This document shows positions 58,741-64,000 of a stretch of 64,000 nucleotides of DNA, in pieces. Within the stretch, counting starts at the first letter, position 1; every line of letters begins with the position of its first letter. Location: positions 18,070,837-18,134,836 of the forward strand of contig NC_087073.1 in NCBI RefSeq assembly GCF_026151205.1, given 5' to 3'. The notes beneath the pieces are model-generated. The model was not told where the DNA came from. It did not search any database and saw only the letters and a program-made list of their open reading frames with translations. The position numbers and the translations under genes were made by a program. Source of the stretch: Bolinopsis microptera. Lineage: Eukaryota > Ctenophora > Tentaculata > Lobata > Bolinopsidae.

Positions 58741-59760
58741 TAAATGTTATTTCAATTTTTGTTATTTTTTGTCCGTTTTTGTCCGCTTTATTTTTTGTCC
58801 GTTTTGAAAATATAGCTGCCAAACGGACAAAAAACATGATCCCCCCCCCCCATATATATCACACATGACACACCTCACAGCTTGTATCACAAGAGCGGAG
58901 AATCCACTGATGTATGTATGTATGATTATGTCAATTTACAGGTGAGTTAAGTTACATTTAGGTGGTGACCGGAGACAAACCTTTGGTATTAGGACCAGTC
59001 TCTACCAGGGCAGTGTAACCAGCAGGAAGTTTACACTTGGAGCTGGAACTGGTGTTGTACTCTGCAGATTTGTGTGTTCTTTTAATATATTGTTTCAACT
59101 TTACATCGACAAATTCCGTGTGTTATTTATGTAAATGAGTATTTAAGTATTTCTATATTCCATTTCTATTGGAAACTATAAACGAAGGAGTTAGCGAGAA
59201 GTACCGAAAGAATAATTCTGATGTAAAATTTACCTGGCATGGGTAGCTGTTGTGGGGCGTCATGAACTGGGATCTTAGCGGCACTCCCAGCTCGTGATGA
59301 CGTCACACCTCCACCAACACTTTCGCTTTCACTTTCAGTCTCACTGAAAGCACCAATGGGGAGGATCTCGCTGAGCCGTTCCTCACTAGCAGCAGGGCTC
59401 ACAGCCGGTGTTCCTTCGTTGGGGGTCTCGCAAGGTGTGTATTTAAAGGGCTGGGTTCCGAAATTAGCTCTTACTCTAACGCCCTGAGTTGATGATTGTT
59501 AGTTATATAATAATCCGCTATTTTCTAAAAATTGCCCCAAAATACGTCCAACAACTCGTTTGATTAGCGTTGTTTTAATTTTTTAATCCATCAAATCTTC
59601 GTTGAATAACCGCTAATCTTGGGGTAACCTACCTTTCTGTGGACATGTATGACAGGGAAGAGACCAGCAGGAACGTCTTGCTGCTCCCCTTGTAGGACAG
59701 CACCGTTTAGGGTGAAGTAAACACGACCAACAGCTGGGTTTGCAGCTGTCCAGCCGATAC
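31413..59760 (-). CDS. HECTD4: HECTD4-type HECT E3 ubiquitin ligase (C-terminal part)
   Basis: Ubiquitin-protein ligase. I read 21 exons in transcription order: 59760-59633, 59483-59234, 59061-58981, 55060-54963, 47442-47235, 47026-46905, 45807-45653, 44688-44242, 44060-43865, 43717-43439, 43003-42843, 42648-42429, 42263-42099, 41981-41738, 41496-41302, 41073-40840, 40632-40463, 40053-39941, 33900-33753, 33572-31884, 31607-31413. Every junction keeps phase, giving about 1,831 codons and a TAG stop. Landmarks match vertebrate HECTD4: a SPRY-like segment, IRRRFRNEQERRSGLEQIKG, ELVQVETYLRQEGILVRYWY, IKFACNQERIPFSCPC, and a C-terminus with TCMFMIKLPQYSS and DPLSG. Human HECTD4 exceeds 4,000 residues, so the 5' part lies beyond the right edge. 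Confidence 0.92.
31884..33572 (-). CDS. HECTD4: HECTD4 large exon with most of the HECT domain
   Basis: A 563-codon exon, phase 0 both ends. It carries a helical pre-HECT region (LCPFTSHYEDDLLSTINSIY, LATSRPVLLLRCILATGHDL) and the HECT N-lobe with LLLFFGNLLGVAMRSDVPFA and FWTRILGEQIDFDTDLRQSD, equivalent to the family's glycine-Leu-Leu-Gly core. It ends in the C-lobe start FWNVVESLSQEDLRKLIKFA and SCPCQ at donor gtactt. The catalytic Cys is not here but in the last exon. Confidence 0.94.
33753..33900 (-). CDS. HECTD4: HECTD4 exon between host intron and HECT exon
   Basis: Acceptor gtgtttcag, donor gttagc. Encodes SDNSALISSAVELYATHKLL, then TEALLANVFSSCPGKSPLSK. Phase 2 in, phase 0 out. Confidence 0.88.
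34580..35643 (+). CDS. GIY-YIG-fold nuclease-like protein nested in HECTD4 intron
   Basis: Two exons, 34580-34772 and 35261-35643, joined at ATA G|GG to give a 191-residue protein. The joined frame has the GIY-YIG order: GLY (52-54), then YVG (77-79), then R88, H92, E133 and N145 (RSFYQRFYEH; YLESVLLEVWDFPLN). These are the residues that bind DNA and metal in GIY-YIG endonucleases, so the fold may be active. The donor (gtgcag) is weak; gtgaac 18 bases later breaks the frame. No partner domain or signal peptide is seen. The function is unknown; GIY-YIG proteins include homing, repair and restriction enzymes. It lies antisense within the host intron. Confidence 0.55.
35778..37122. mobile_element. 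Inverted-repeat element with GTTCAGTTGTC ends
   Basis: Ends gacaactgaacccaatt at 35778 and complement aattgggttcagttgtc ending 37122. The same motif repeats subterminally (near 35870 on the left and at 36950, 36970 and 37020 on the right). About 1.35 kb, containing a decayed LINE-like fragment. No transposase; family unknown. Confidence 0.5.
36602..36790 (+). pseudogene. Decayed LINE-like C-terminal fragment
   Basis: Reads GKRLRGRLRKGWMACVLEDA then a stop, and in the next frame VDNISRDAVKQLALKRVEHR. Basic Gly-Lys-Arg then Trp-Met-x-Cys-Val motifs are typical of the C-terminal tail of non-LTR retrotransposon polyproteins. The frameshift shows it is dead. Confidence 0.35.
37726..37733 (+). promoter_or_regulatory. 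TATA-box-like element of lectin gene A
   Basis: TATAAATA 70 bases before the start codon of the first lectin-like gene. The same element, with the same flank (agcgactagtccc), precedes the third copy at 39117-39124, so promoter and gene were duplicated together. Confidence 0.45.
37803..38416 (+). CDS. H-type-lectin-like secreted protein A
   Basis: Two exons, 37803-37920 and 38136-38416, 132 residues. Residues 1-16 (MQFCWLVVLIALAGAD) are a signal peptide. Then a Cys pair (CAKVCSGTTG) and a lectin-like domain: MYTDVDISRCGF, TSLEGIGDQWRVVGITSVYS, FRVFV, and WNVDWIAVGFIC at the end. The layout (Asp-Val-Asp, SLEG..W...G, F.V, W.V.WIA.G) resembles the H-type lectin fold known in secreted invertebrate recognition proteins; carbohydrate binding is inferred. 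It is a tandem paralogue of the gene at 39196-39811 and lies antisense in a HECTD4 intron. Confidence 0.75.
38591..38708 (+). pseudogene. Broken lectin-like copy B (first exon only)
   Basis: Homologous to the first exon of the flanking lectin genes (MQYFCLVVLFTLTGADITIL) with a premature TAA at 38657-38659, followed by the same CAKVCSGTTG and a donor. No second exon follows before copy C. It is a dead duplicate. Confidence 0.8.
39117..39124 (+). promoter_or_regulatory. TATA-box-like element of lectin gene C
   Basis: TATAAATA 72 bases before the start of copy C, in a duplicated flank. Motif and conserved spacing relative to copy A. Confidence 0.45.
39196..39811 (+). CDS. H-type-lectin-like secreted protein C
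   Basis: Exons 39196-39313 and 39531-39811, 132 residues, same architecture and splice phase as copy A. Signal peptide MEFCWLVVLFALAGAE, then CAKVCSGTTG, and the domain MYTDVDISGCGF, TSLEGTGNHWKTVGITSIYN, FRVFVIT and WNVDWIAVGFIC. First exons of A and C are almost identical while the second exons differ at many positions, suggesting gene conversion or selection on the binding domain. The intron-exon layout also matches. Confidence 0.78.
39941..41073 (-). CDS. HECTD4: HECTD4 exons before the 6-kb host intron
   Basis: Exons 41073-40840 (QPWFEMALTCNLILRNLVDK, RLIVICGLPTFYSR), 40632-40463 (INRLCCPYGGVVEGEIFVPS) and 40053-39941 (VVEVLQENKFLKGDVSGSNA, YCVVTLGPDLLC). The last carries AG into 33900, giving Ser, across a 6,040-bp intron that holds four other genes or pseudogenes. 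Confidence 0.9.
41302..43003 (-). CDS. HECTD4: HECTD4 exon cluster, central region
   Basis: Five exons: 43003-42843 (SPNKFTMDTVRLTDMKASYD, CPWI), 42648-42429 (VFAHNGIQGLARDGQPLRQ), 42263-42099 (YIETLIEVANTDQCPTSILL), 41981-41738 (MVPLFQELLFHCLAELIRLI) and 41496-41302 (basic, KRSKSGGDRAGLTKRRKLRV). Introns are 100-400 bp and all phases agree. The Cys/Leu-rich helical exons look like armadillo/HEAT-type repeats, which is inference. Confidence 0.88.
43439..44060 (-). CDS. HECTD4: HECTD4 exons, helical region
   Basis: Exons 44060-43865 and 43717-43439. The first encodes QMLYHENILANLYCRSALLA and ends at a strong gtgagt donor after LPLSGF; an open frame continues past it but breaks phase, so the gtgagt donor is chosen. 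The second encodes TEYVNMLSKELLRG and LKDALHKMISNSVTEECSLM. Confidence 0.82.
44242..44688 (-). CDS. HECTD4: HECTD4 exon, Thr-rich and Arg/Gly-rich linker
   Basis: Acceptor aaatacag, donor gtaggg; one base in to complete a codon and two out. It encodes a Thr/Pro run, PPPRGAGGRGRGMRTRNR, then NLIPSSEYPPENLMILE and a Ser homopolymer, ending DPRLCKLNLIEQ. Low complexity, assigned by phase and position between strongly conserved exons. Confidence 0.75.
45601..45660. repeat. 20-bp triplet repeat at a HECTD4 splice donor
   Basis: Three exact copies of gcagttaccaacctgtgcac. The first copy in transcription order holds the exon end and its donor; the others duplicate it inside the intron. Confidence 0.95.
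45653..45807 (-). CDS. HECTD4: HECTD4 exon with triplicated splice donor
   Basis: Acceptor cccctcag, phase 0 in, two bases (AG) out. Encodes SNELVQVETYLRQEGILVRY then WYPLAVLERPIHHQMSA, a highly conserved HECTD4 stretch. The donor cacag|gttggt is inside a 20-bp unit repeated three times (45601-45660), so three equivalent donors exist at 45653, 45633 and 45613. Only the first keeps phase with the next exon. Confidence 0.88.
46905..47442 (-). CDS. HECTD4: HECTD4 exons after the 7.5-kb host intron
   Basis: Exons 47442-47235 and 47026-46905. They encode VFPVIRRRFRNEQERRSG, IACQTVDFLYEDNGG, LPTLDDIKEDLAKFTI, and across the junction DRIRTGMTVVIKP to YGLHGIVLAVDY, all in the order known for HECTD4. 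Donor gtcagt (47234) and donor gtgagt (46904). Confidence 0.9.
47443..49600. other. Start of the 7.5-kb HECTD4 host intron
   Basis: No supported gene to about 48920. It holds a gaagaagaagaag run near 47510 and then the 73-bp minisatellite. Confidence 0.4.
48926..49210. repeat. 73-bp minisatellite, about 3.9 copies
   Basis: Copies begin at 48926, 48999, 49072 and 49145 with gttccttttgttt and share aatacaaagaattcctaat and ccacttcaaatgaag. Near-identical, within a HECTD4 intron. Two short homologous tails of the array feed misleading open frames. Confidence 0.92.
49625..50090 (+). CDS. Small membrane protein, 96 residues, nested gene
   Basis: Two exons, 49625-49709 and 49885-50090, donor gtgagt and acceptor cacctccccag, one base carried. 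The N-terminus is MSFHIANILELCVNILQHKD; exon 2 gives RRLPSPTLLQMLLVTFIYLT, a long hydrophobic segment and a second (HYEIYVLLVGTTPALAYLW), then a TRGIAWDSWSLSEFVWK tail. So there are one or two membrane helices. I do not recognise the family. An AATAAA follows at 50219-50224. It lies antisense in a HECTD4 intron and was not visible as a single open frame because of its intron. Confidence 0.6.
50219..50224 (+). terminator. AATAAA polyadenylation signal of nested membrane protein
   Basis: AATAAA about 130 bases after the stop at 50090. Motif and distance only. Confidence 0.4.
50626..52388 (+). CDS. Secreted sushi/CCP-like protein, 308 residues, nested gene
   Basis: Six exons: 50626-50794, 50969-51103, 51231-51428, 51711-51873, 51998-52179, 52309-52388; all phases agree. 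Signal peptide MLLVLLISVLLVSVVSGS. The body has Cys-rich modules with sushi-like signs: NGASIEVRCVNP, EYTVTCRNGYVRAYKDDGDN then FTCKN, and GAKLYFDCYGGSAN, ending WWNKKVPECKW. In complement control modules a Tyr/Val-x-Cys, a Gly-Tyr and a Trp before the last Cys recur in this way. The introns are mostly phase 1, the phase typical of shuffled extracellular modules. Possibly an immune or adhesion factor; that is inference. Confidence 0.65.
52936..53885 (-). mobile_element. 5'-truncated LINE with RNase H and target duplication
   Basis: Minus-strand LINE end of 950 bp flanked by a 13-bp duplication caatataatactt (52923-52935 and 53886-53898). The frame from the truncated end to the stop at 53171 has RNase H motifs (IIIWSDSLSSIQAI; WIAAHIGLWGNEKADELAKN) and a C-terminal Cys/His knuckle (CPKCGDGEETVSHFLGQC). 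A 3' UTR and an impure A-rich tail (poly-T on + strand at about 52936-52962) follow. The truncation and single long frame point to a fairly young but inactive insertion in a HECTD4 intron. Confidence 0.85.
54127..54687 (+). CDS. Secreted coiled-coil and Cys-rich protein, nested gene
   Basis: Single-exon gene of 185 residues from ATG 54127 to TAA 54685-54687. A signal peptide (MKCFSVVFFTVLLTAVTGG) is followed by a Leu/Glu heptad-like coiled coil (residues about 22-72, KIKNLKNDIATLEGAF) and a compact Cys-rich domain: RSCTAVCGDTVFNLCDAD, SGYIGKAQSYSQRLGHFFN, YGCG, and WYYRFCCCRKA at the end. A coiled coil leading to a compact extracellular domain suggests an oligomeric secreted lectin-type or defence protein; I do not recognise the family. 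It lies antisense in a HECTD4 intron just past the LINE insertion. Confidence 0.7.
54963..55060 (-). CDS. HECTD4: HECTD4 exon, acidic helix
   Basis: Acceptor cgttacag and donor gtcagt on the minus strand; needs one carried base, ends phase 0. Encodes SIVDDEEAVLEEEVEEQRQD then HYALLVRAWEAK, which joins VFPVIRRRF of the next exon 7.5 kb away, as in vertebrate HECTD4. Its acceptor is only 29 bases from the edge of the inserted GGA-carrying element. Confidence 0.88.
55089..58851. mobile_element. GTCCG-ended element carrying a GGA minisatellite
   Basis: Ends are poly-G/C plus GGGGGATCATGTT and multiple tttttgtccgt motifs in opposite orientation at 55089-55190 and about 58745-58851, each also enclosing a palindrome around gaaaatatagctgccaaac. 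The flanks are tatata repeats. The inside (55500-58740) is almost entirely G and A on the + strand with repeated gactgaggagga and ggacccaggagga motifs. It fills a HECTD4 intron. No transposase; origin unknown. Confidence 0.7.
55505..58736 (+). repeat. 3.2-kb polypurine GGA minisatellite
   Basis: Irregular GGA-based array with ct or ccc interruptions. A block of about 170 bp near 56785-56950 recurs almost unchanged near 57080-57260. A tttttgtccg fragment sits inside at about 57690-57725. Apparent Ser/Pro/Leu-rich reading frames on the minus strand are low-complexity artefacts. Confidence 0.93.
59234..59760 (-). CDS. HECTD4: HECTD4 exons, SPRY-like segment
   Basis: Exons 59760-59633 and 59483-59234 joined in phase 0. 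They read GIGWTAANPAVGRVYFTLNG, LFPVIHVHRK, then VRANFGTQPFKYTPCETPNE, the closing strands of a SPRY/B30.2-like fold, followed by an acidic Ser-rich linker (SETESESESVGGG). The first exon needs one carried base, so another exon lies upstream; I did not find it within the window. Confidence 0.85.
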
Positions 59761-60280
59761 CTGGGAGGAGGAGGAGGGGTTAACATGTGGTGCGGGGGCA
59801 AATGAGGCACGTTCAAAACCGAAACATATAATGCGCAATAATTGCACGTGCATAATAATCATATTATAATAATATTTACTATATTATATTATTATAATAT
59901 TATAATTCAATAGTGACGGTAGGAATGACTCTGATGTACGGCACGATATAAAGACATCAGACTATCACTGGCTAGTGATAAAATATGATATAATTATATG
60001 CATAGGTCACTTTTGCTTAATTTGCCGACGAATACTTGATGGTTTGAGCTGCATAATCATTAATCATGTGTGAATCACAGTTTTTGGCAAAATTCTAACA
60101 ATATTTGCCGTTCAGAATTCAGATCAGCAATTTCAAAACTGGCGTGATGAACATTTACCAACAGGCAACAAATCTGATTGTTTTGTTCTTATTGGCTTCT
60201 AGGATTAGGAGGGGACCAATTTTATGATTATTGAAGTAGTAGCAAGGTATTCTGTCAACAGTTCGTAATTATGTCATTAT
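59761..60280 (-). other. HECTD4 intron, right side, no feature
   Basis: Intron sequence upstream (minus strand) of the first visible HECTD4 exon; contains an AT-rich palindromic tata/ata stretch near 59850-59905. No exon supported here. Confidence 0.4.
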
Positions 60281-60479
60281 GATGGCCCAAAAGTAACTAC
60301 CCACACGCAACTCTTTAATAACTCACGTAATTGGTGTCAGAATTGCTTAAAAATTTCAGAAAATATAGATATGGGTCAAACTTAGATTTCCTGAAATTTT
60401 CGTGAAATTTTATCAATTACAGAGGGTGTGGCACACCACTCACCACTCCCTTCCACACAACTAAACCGAGATATGACCT

Positions 60480-60700
60480 TTTTATTTATTTTAAAGATCT
60501 GGCGGATACATGATCTCGGCACTTAATCTGAGATTTCTTCTCTCAATAATAATAATAATAATGTCATAAACACATGTCATAAATTTATCAAGGTATGCTT
60601 TTTTGTCACCAAACATGATACGAACACACTTTTTCTGGGCTACAAATAGTGGTTGAAGTTTATTATTACATGCACCTAGCCTCCCCAAACGGTAATGCCA
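60480..60700 (-). pseudogene. LINE reverse transcriptase C-terminal fragment
   Basis: Reads LGACNNKLQPLFVAQKKCVR then IMFGDKKAYLDKF on the minus strand, the tail region typical of non-LTR reverse transcriptases, then an (ATT)n tract of five units. Truncated at both sides. Confidence 0.5.
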
Positions 60701-61309
60701 TAAGATAGGTGACTTTCAAACAGTGTGTGGTACAGGTCCTTAAATTATGGATAGATGATGGAATTTTATCCTTAATCATGTACAGCCTCCCAGAACAGGA
60801 CGAGAGTTTTCTAACTAGTTTGTCTCTATGACTAAAGGGATTGAACTAACTAAGGGGTATACATGTGTTGGAGTTTTTCTCTTATTTTTCTTCTCTTGCT
60901 CTGCATGCCCTGATTCTTGTATAAACATGATGTTTGTTATATTGTATATTCTTGTATTGATTGTGGTATTTTGTGGGTCAGATTCAGCAATACCCAATGG
61001 GTACTTGCTGAATCACTGTTTTATACACTCTGTAGCCAGTCCCTGTGTTCCGTCCCTTGCCCTGCAAGCCCTGTTTCTTGATTATACAGCATTTATTTAT
61101 CGTGTATTACATTGTAGTATTACATTATATGTAATAAACATTTGTAGTAGTGTAGGATTGTTTGAATTTCTTTTTGCTAGGTTTTATAATATTTATTTGT
61201 ATATTTTGTAATTGTTTCTCCCGGTTTCCTTCCCTTGCGTAGCAAGCCCTGTCTCTTGTAAAAACAACCTCGAAAGATTTGTAGATACACATAGTCTCTA
61301 CACCTTTAC

Positions 61310-61425
61310 CCTCTGGTCCCTAGGGTCAGCTGATCCCGGGCCAGAGGGAAACTACCGACTGCCAAGGTTTGACGCCTAGGCAGTCGAGACCTCTTATTGA
61401 GACCCTTTATAATAATAATAAATTA
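61310..61425 (+). mobile_element. Possible LINE 3' end with (TAA)n tail
   Basis: gtcagctgatcccgggccag then a GC-rich stretch ending tataataataataa. Non-LTR elements of the CR1/L2 or RTE kind often end in short tandem repeats. Upstream, ttccttccctt...agcaagccctgt-type units recur near 60895, 61055 and 61235. Weak evidence. Confidence 0.3.
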
Positions 61426-62689
61426 ATGTTATTTTTATACAGCACCAAAAGGTTAAATAATTTAAATTTAACCCTTATGCACAGCTGTAAATGACACTTA
61501 AATTAACGAGAGTGTGCATCTTTGCCTTAGACGGAGGTGGAACAAGAAACTGTTCAGAAAACAGGCGATAAAAACTGTAAAATACAACGTGACTAAATAA
61601 GGCAGATGCACCTAACAAGCAGATATCCAAGAAGGGTTAGCAGGTTTTCTAACAGAGGACTAGAGGAAAGGATAATGACTACAAGAAATTGCAGTATGAA
61701 ACTCAACAGCCTAACAAATTTAAAAATCAGGTTTATAAAAATGAAATTCCCTGATATATTAAAAATTCTATAAAAACTCAATAAAAATTCCTTAAAAAAT
61801 CCATAGAAATTCTATAGACTCCAAATATACAAACAATCTGAAGTTTCCAATATACAATAAAAATTGATTGAAAAAGTTTACTGCAGAACAGTAACTGATG
61901 ATAAAGATTATATCTGAAAATCCAATACAGTCATACCAAACAATGATCTGATTGGTTAGAACCTGCTCATAGGAGTCTAGGACAGCAACCGAAGCGCTAT
62001 AACGTGACTTTCTTTGATTTTAAGGAAAATCACTACCAGTATTCACTTTAAGTGATCAGATCGTCATCCCCCAACATGCTCGGTACCGCCTAATGAGGCT
62101 CATTATTGCCCGCTACTGAATAGCTCCCGATAAGATCACTGATCGGGTGACGAAATCATTGATTAAGTGCCGAGATCACGTATCCTAAACAAGGAAAAAA
62201 GAAAATCGCGATTATTTAGACCAAAAATGCCAAACTAGGCAAAATTGCGGCGAAAATCTCGAAAATCGCAGCGAAAGATAATTTATTTGCAGAGCAAAGT
62301 TAGATGTCATATATTCGTTAACTAGCTCGTTAGTCTAGTTAGATTTGCTATTAATTTTAATTGAAAGTTTTTGTTATCTTTAAATTAACTATATATCTAA
62401 ATATCAAATTAATAAAATATGTAATGAAAAAAATATGTTTTATACATTGTGTTTATAATTACATTGCTATTATATTTATATTTTAGGCTGTAAACTTTTT
62501 AGTCCAATGGAATAAACCTAGCATGTCTTGGTTGCAGCGTCGCTTCACTTATAGGTGCATATAGGGCCCGATGTAATTGCTATGACCAGTTTACTGGTCA
62601 ACTGGTGTTTTGGTGTCCCTAATTTTGTTTACACTCGATCACTTGTCAAGGCATGGAAGGTTATTCGGCGAATTTTTTTTGAAATAAAA

Positions 62690-63081
62690 TGCCGTTTTTG
62701 TCCTTTAATTTTTGTCCGTTTGGTACCTATATTTTCAAAACGGACAAAAATTAACGGACAAAAACGGACAAAAATTGTAACTTTTTATTTAAATTTTCTC
62801 CACAATTTGTAACAGGCTATCTGCAGAAATGGGTAGCCCGGTTAATGACCATGGTCCTTTCTCAAATTGTTAATCCTCAATTAGGTACTAAGAATAGTCT
62901 ACACATTTTTTGGAGGAGGAGGAAGACTGAGGAGGAGAAGGAGGACTTATGAAGAGGAGGAGGATGACTGAGGAGGAGGACTGATGAGGAGGACCCAGGA
63001 GGAGGAGGACTGAGGAGGATGACTAATATAAGGAGGAAGAGGTACCAAACGGACAAAAACGGACAAAAAACATGATCCCCC
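62690..63081. mobile_element. Small relative of the GTCCG/GGA element
   Basis: Ends carry tttttgtccg motifs at 62690-62785 and 63045-63081 and finish in catgatccccct, as in the large copy. The 130 bp after the left end (caatttgtaacaggctatct onward) match 55190-55330 closely, and a short GGA array of about 125 bp follows. So one family exists in two sizes. Confidence 0.7.
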
Positions 63082-64000
63082 TACTTTACCATACTACACG
63101 TAATCAAACAAATAAACCCAGTTTACAATGAGATACCATCACGTGATCGAATCACGTGTTTTGATAACAAAGCTAGAAACTAAGGGGTAAGGAGAAACAC
63201 TGCTTTTCATGTGTTTTATAGATTGACCATGAGTTCATTTTCACAAATTGTACTACTAGTTTTAACTATAATTCTATAGATTATCTTATTGTGGGGACCG
63301 AGGGCTCATCATCCGAGTATAAGGCAGAAACTCCTGAATTAGGGGTAGACACTAGACTGGTTCGTAGGGTAATGACTTGCTAGTTGGTTTGTACTGTGTG
63401 TATAACATAGTAGGTCTGTGCGGCTTCTAGTGATAATACCACTGGGAGACTTTGGGTCAGGAAACTGATCCGGCCCCCAAGAGGGGTCAGATCACGTCAC
63501 CAATTAGTGACGTATAATCTATAATAAGTCATGTGATCCATGGATTGAATATAATTGACATAGAAATGAGCTAGATCTGGGGTAGAGTGGTGTGTCACAC
63601 CCTCTGTGATTGATGAAAGTTATTACGAAAATTTCAGGAAATCTAAGTTTGGCCCATATCTATATTCTCTGAAATTTTAAAGCAATTCTGATGCCAATTA
63701 CGTGAGTTATTTTTAAGGGTTGCGTGTGGGTAGTCACTTTTGGGTCACCCTGTATAATACATATGGCAGATGGACATGGTAACACCGTGCAGCACATTGT
63801 GATCTTAACCTTAACAGCTGTGAGTTCAACAGTGAGTTTATTGCCAACTCACCCAGTAGCTAGTTCCCTAGCCGTGATGCCATACACCTTAATAAGTATC
63901 CAAGCCACACACAAACGTTTTGGCTTCCACCTTTAATCACATAATCGTCCATAGAACAATGGGCGAAACAATACAGTAGTTTGAGGACTGTAAAAATTAG
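63082..64000. other. Right edge, no supported exon
   Basis: Contains the right inverted repeat (63588-63748). Open frames near 63750-63930 on both strands are plausible-looking but could not be tied to HECTD4 by phase, so none is called. Confidence 0.3.

Larger units (their letters stand above)
60284..63748. repeat. Pair of diverged inverted repeats, about 155 bp, 3.1 kb apart
   Basis: Left copy about 60284-60440 and right copy about 63588-63748 are reverse complements sharing actacccacacgcaac, aattacgtgagtt-type and gaaattttcgtga-type runs. They could be the ends of one large element or two solo ends. The right end reads accctgta (CAGGGTGACCC on the minus strand), mariner-like. Confidence 0.6.

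Noticed and set aside
55483-58837. Long Ser/Pro/Leu-rich open frames on the minus strand
   Set aside because: Pure translation of the GGA minisatellite; no start context, no domain, every frame is open.
63750-63936. Possible upstream HECTD4 exon (minus, ...VYGITARELATG before gtgagt) or a plus-strand gene
   Set aside because: Phase (two bases carried) does not meet the exon at 59760 (needs one), and competing frames on both strands are equally open. Could be real with another exon between.

Overview
This is eukaryotic, almost certainly animal, genomic DNA. Genes are split by GT-AG introns from under 100 bp to about 10 kb. The non-coding DNA is AT-rich and full of microsatellites, minisatellites, inverted-repeat transposons and dead LINE fragments. 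The two large genes are recognisable metazoan regulators, KANSL1 and HECTD4. The small secreted proteins (H-type-lectin-like, sushi-like) suggest an aquatic, perhaps non-bilaterian, invertebrate. That taxon guess is weak, and I cannot name a species.

Layout, left to right. Positions 1-22,726 (+ strand) hold the 3' part of a KANSL1 (NSL complex) gene. Exons lie at 1288-1623, 6456-6887, 17314-17570, 19215-19810, one unresolved small exon, 21082-21281, 21528-21715 and 21874-22404. The introns carry minisatellites, a 442-bp (GT)n, a 360-bp (GA)n and a foldback element. Positions 22.7-31.4 kb lie between two convergent genes and are packed with mobile DNA: a Tc1/mariner-like element with a hAT-type MITE nested in it, a palindromic GC-rich element, a telomere-like tract and a perfect 147-bp inverted repeat.

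Positions 31,413-59,760 (- strand) hold the C-terminal part of a HECTD4-type HECT ubiquitin ligase. I resolved 21 exons whose splice phases all agree, about 1,831 codons, from a SPRY-like segment to the HECT C-lobe with its catalytic Cys. The gene continues beyond the right edge.

Two large HECTD4 introns host independent small genes on the opposite (+) strand. The 33.9-39.9 kb intron has a GIY-YIG-fold gene and a cluster of two intact and one broken H-type-lectin-like secreted genes. The 47.4-55.0 kb intron has a small membrane protein, a sushi-like secreted protein and a coiled-coil/Cys-rich secreted protein, plus a 5'-truncated LINE with target-site duplication. The 55.1-59.0 kb intron is filled by an element with GTCCG-rich ends enclosing about 3.2 kb of purine-only GGA minisatellite. 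A small relative lies at 62.7-63.1 kb. Beyond 59.8 kb I see only repeats and retroelement debris.

Functionally, KANSL1 (chromatin acetylation scaffold) and HECTD4 (ubiquitin ligase) are ordinary conserved housekeeping regulators and need not work together. The nested genes look like secreted or defence-type accessory genes riding in host introns. All exon calls are hand-read from splice motifs, reading frame and family memory; none has been tested against transcripts.
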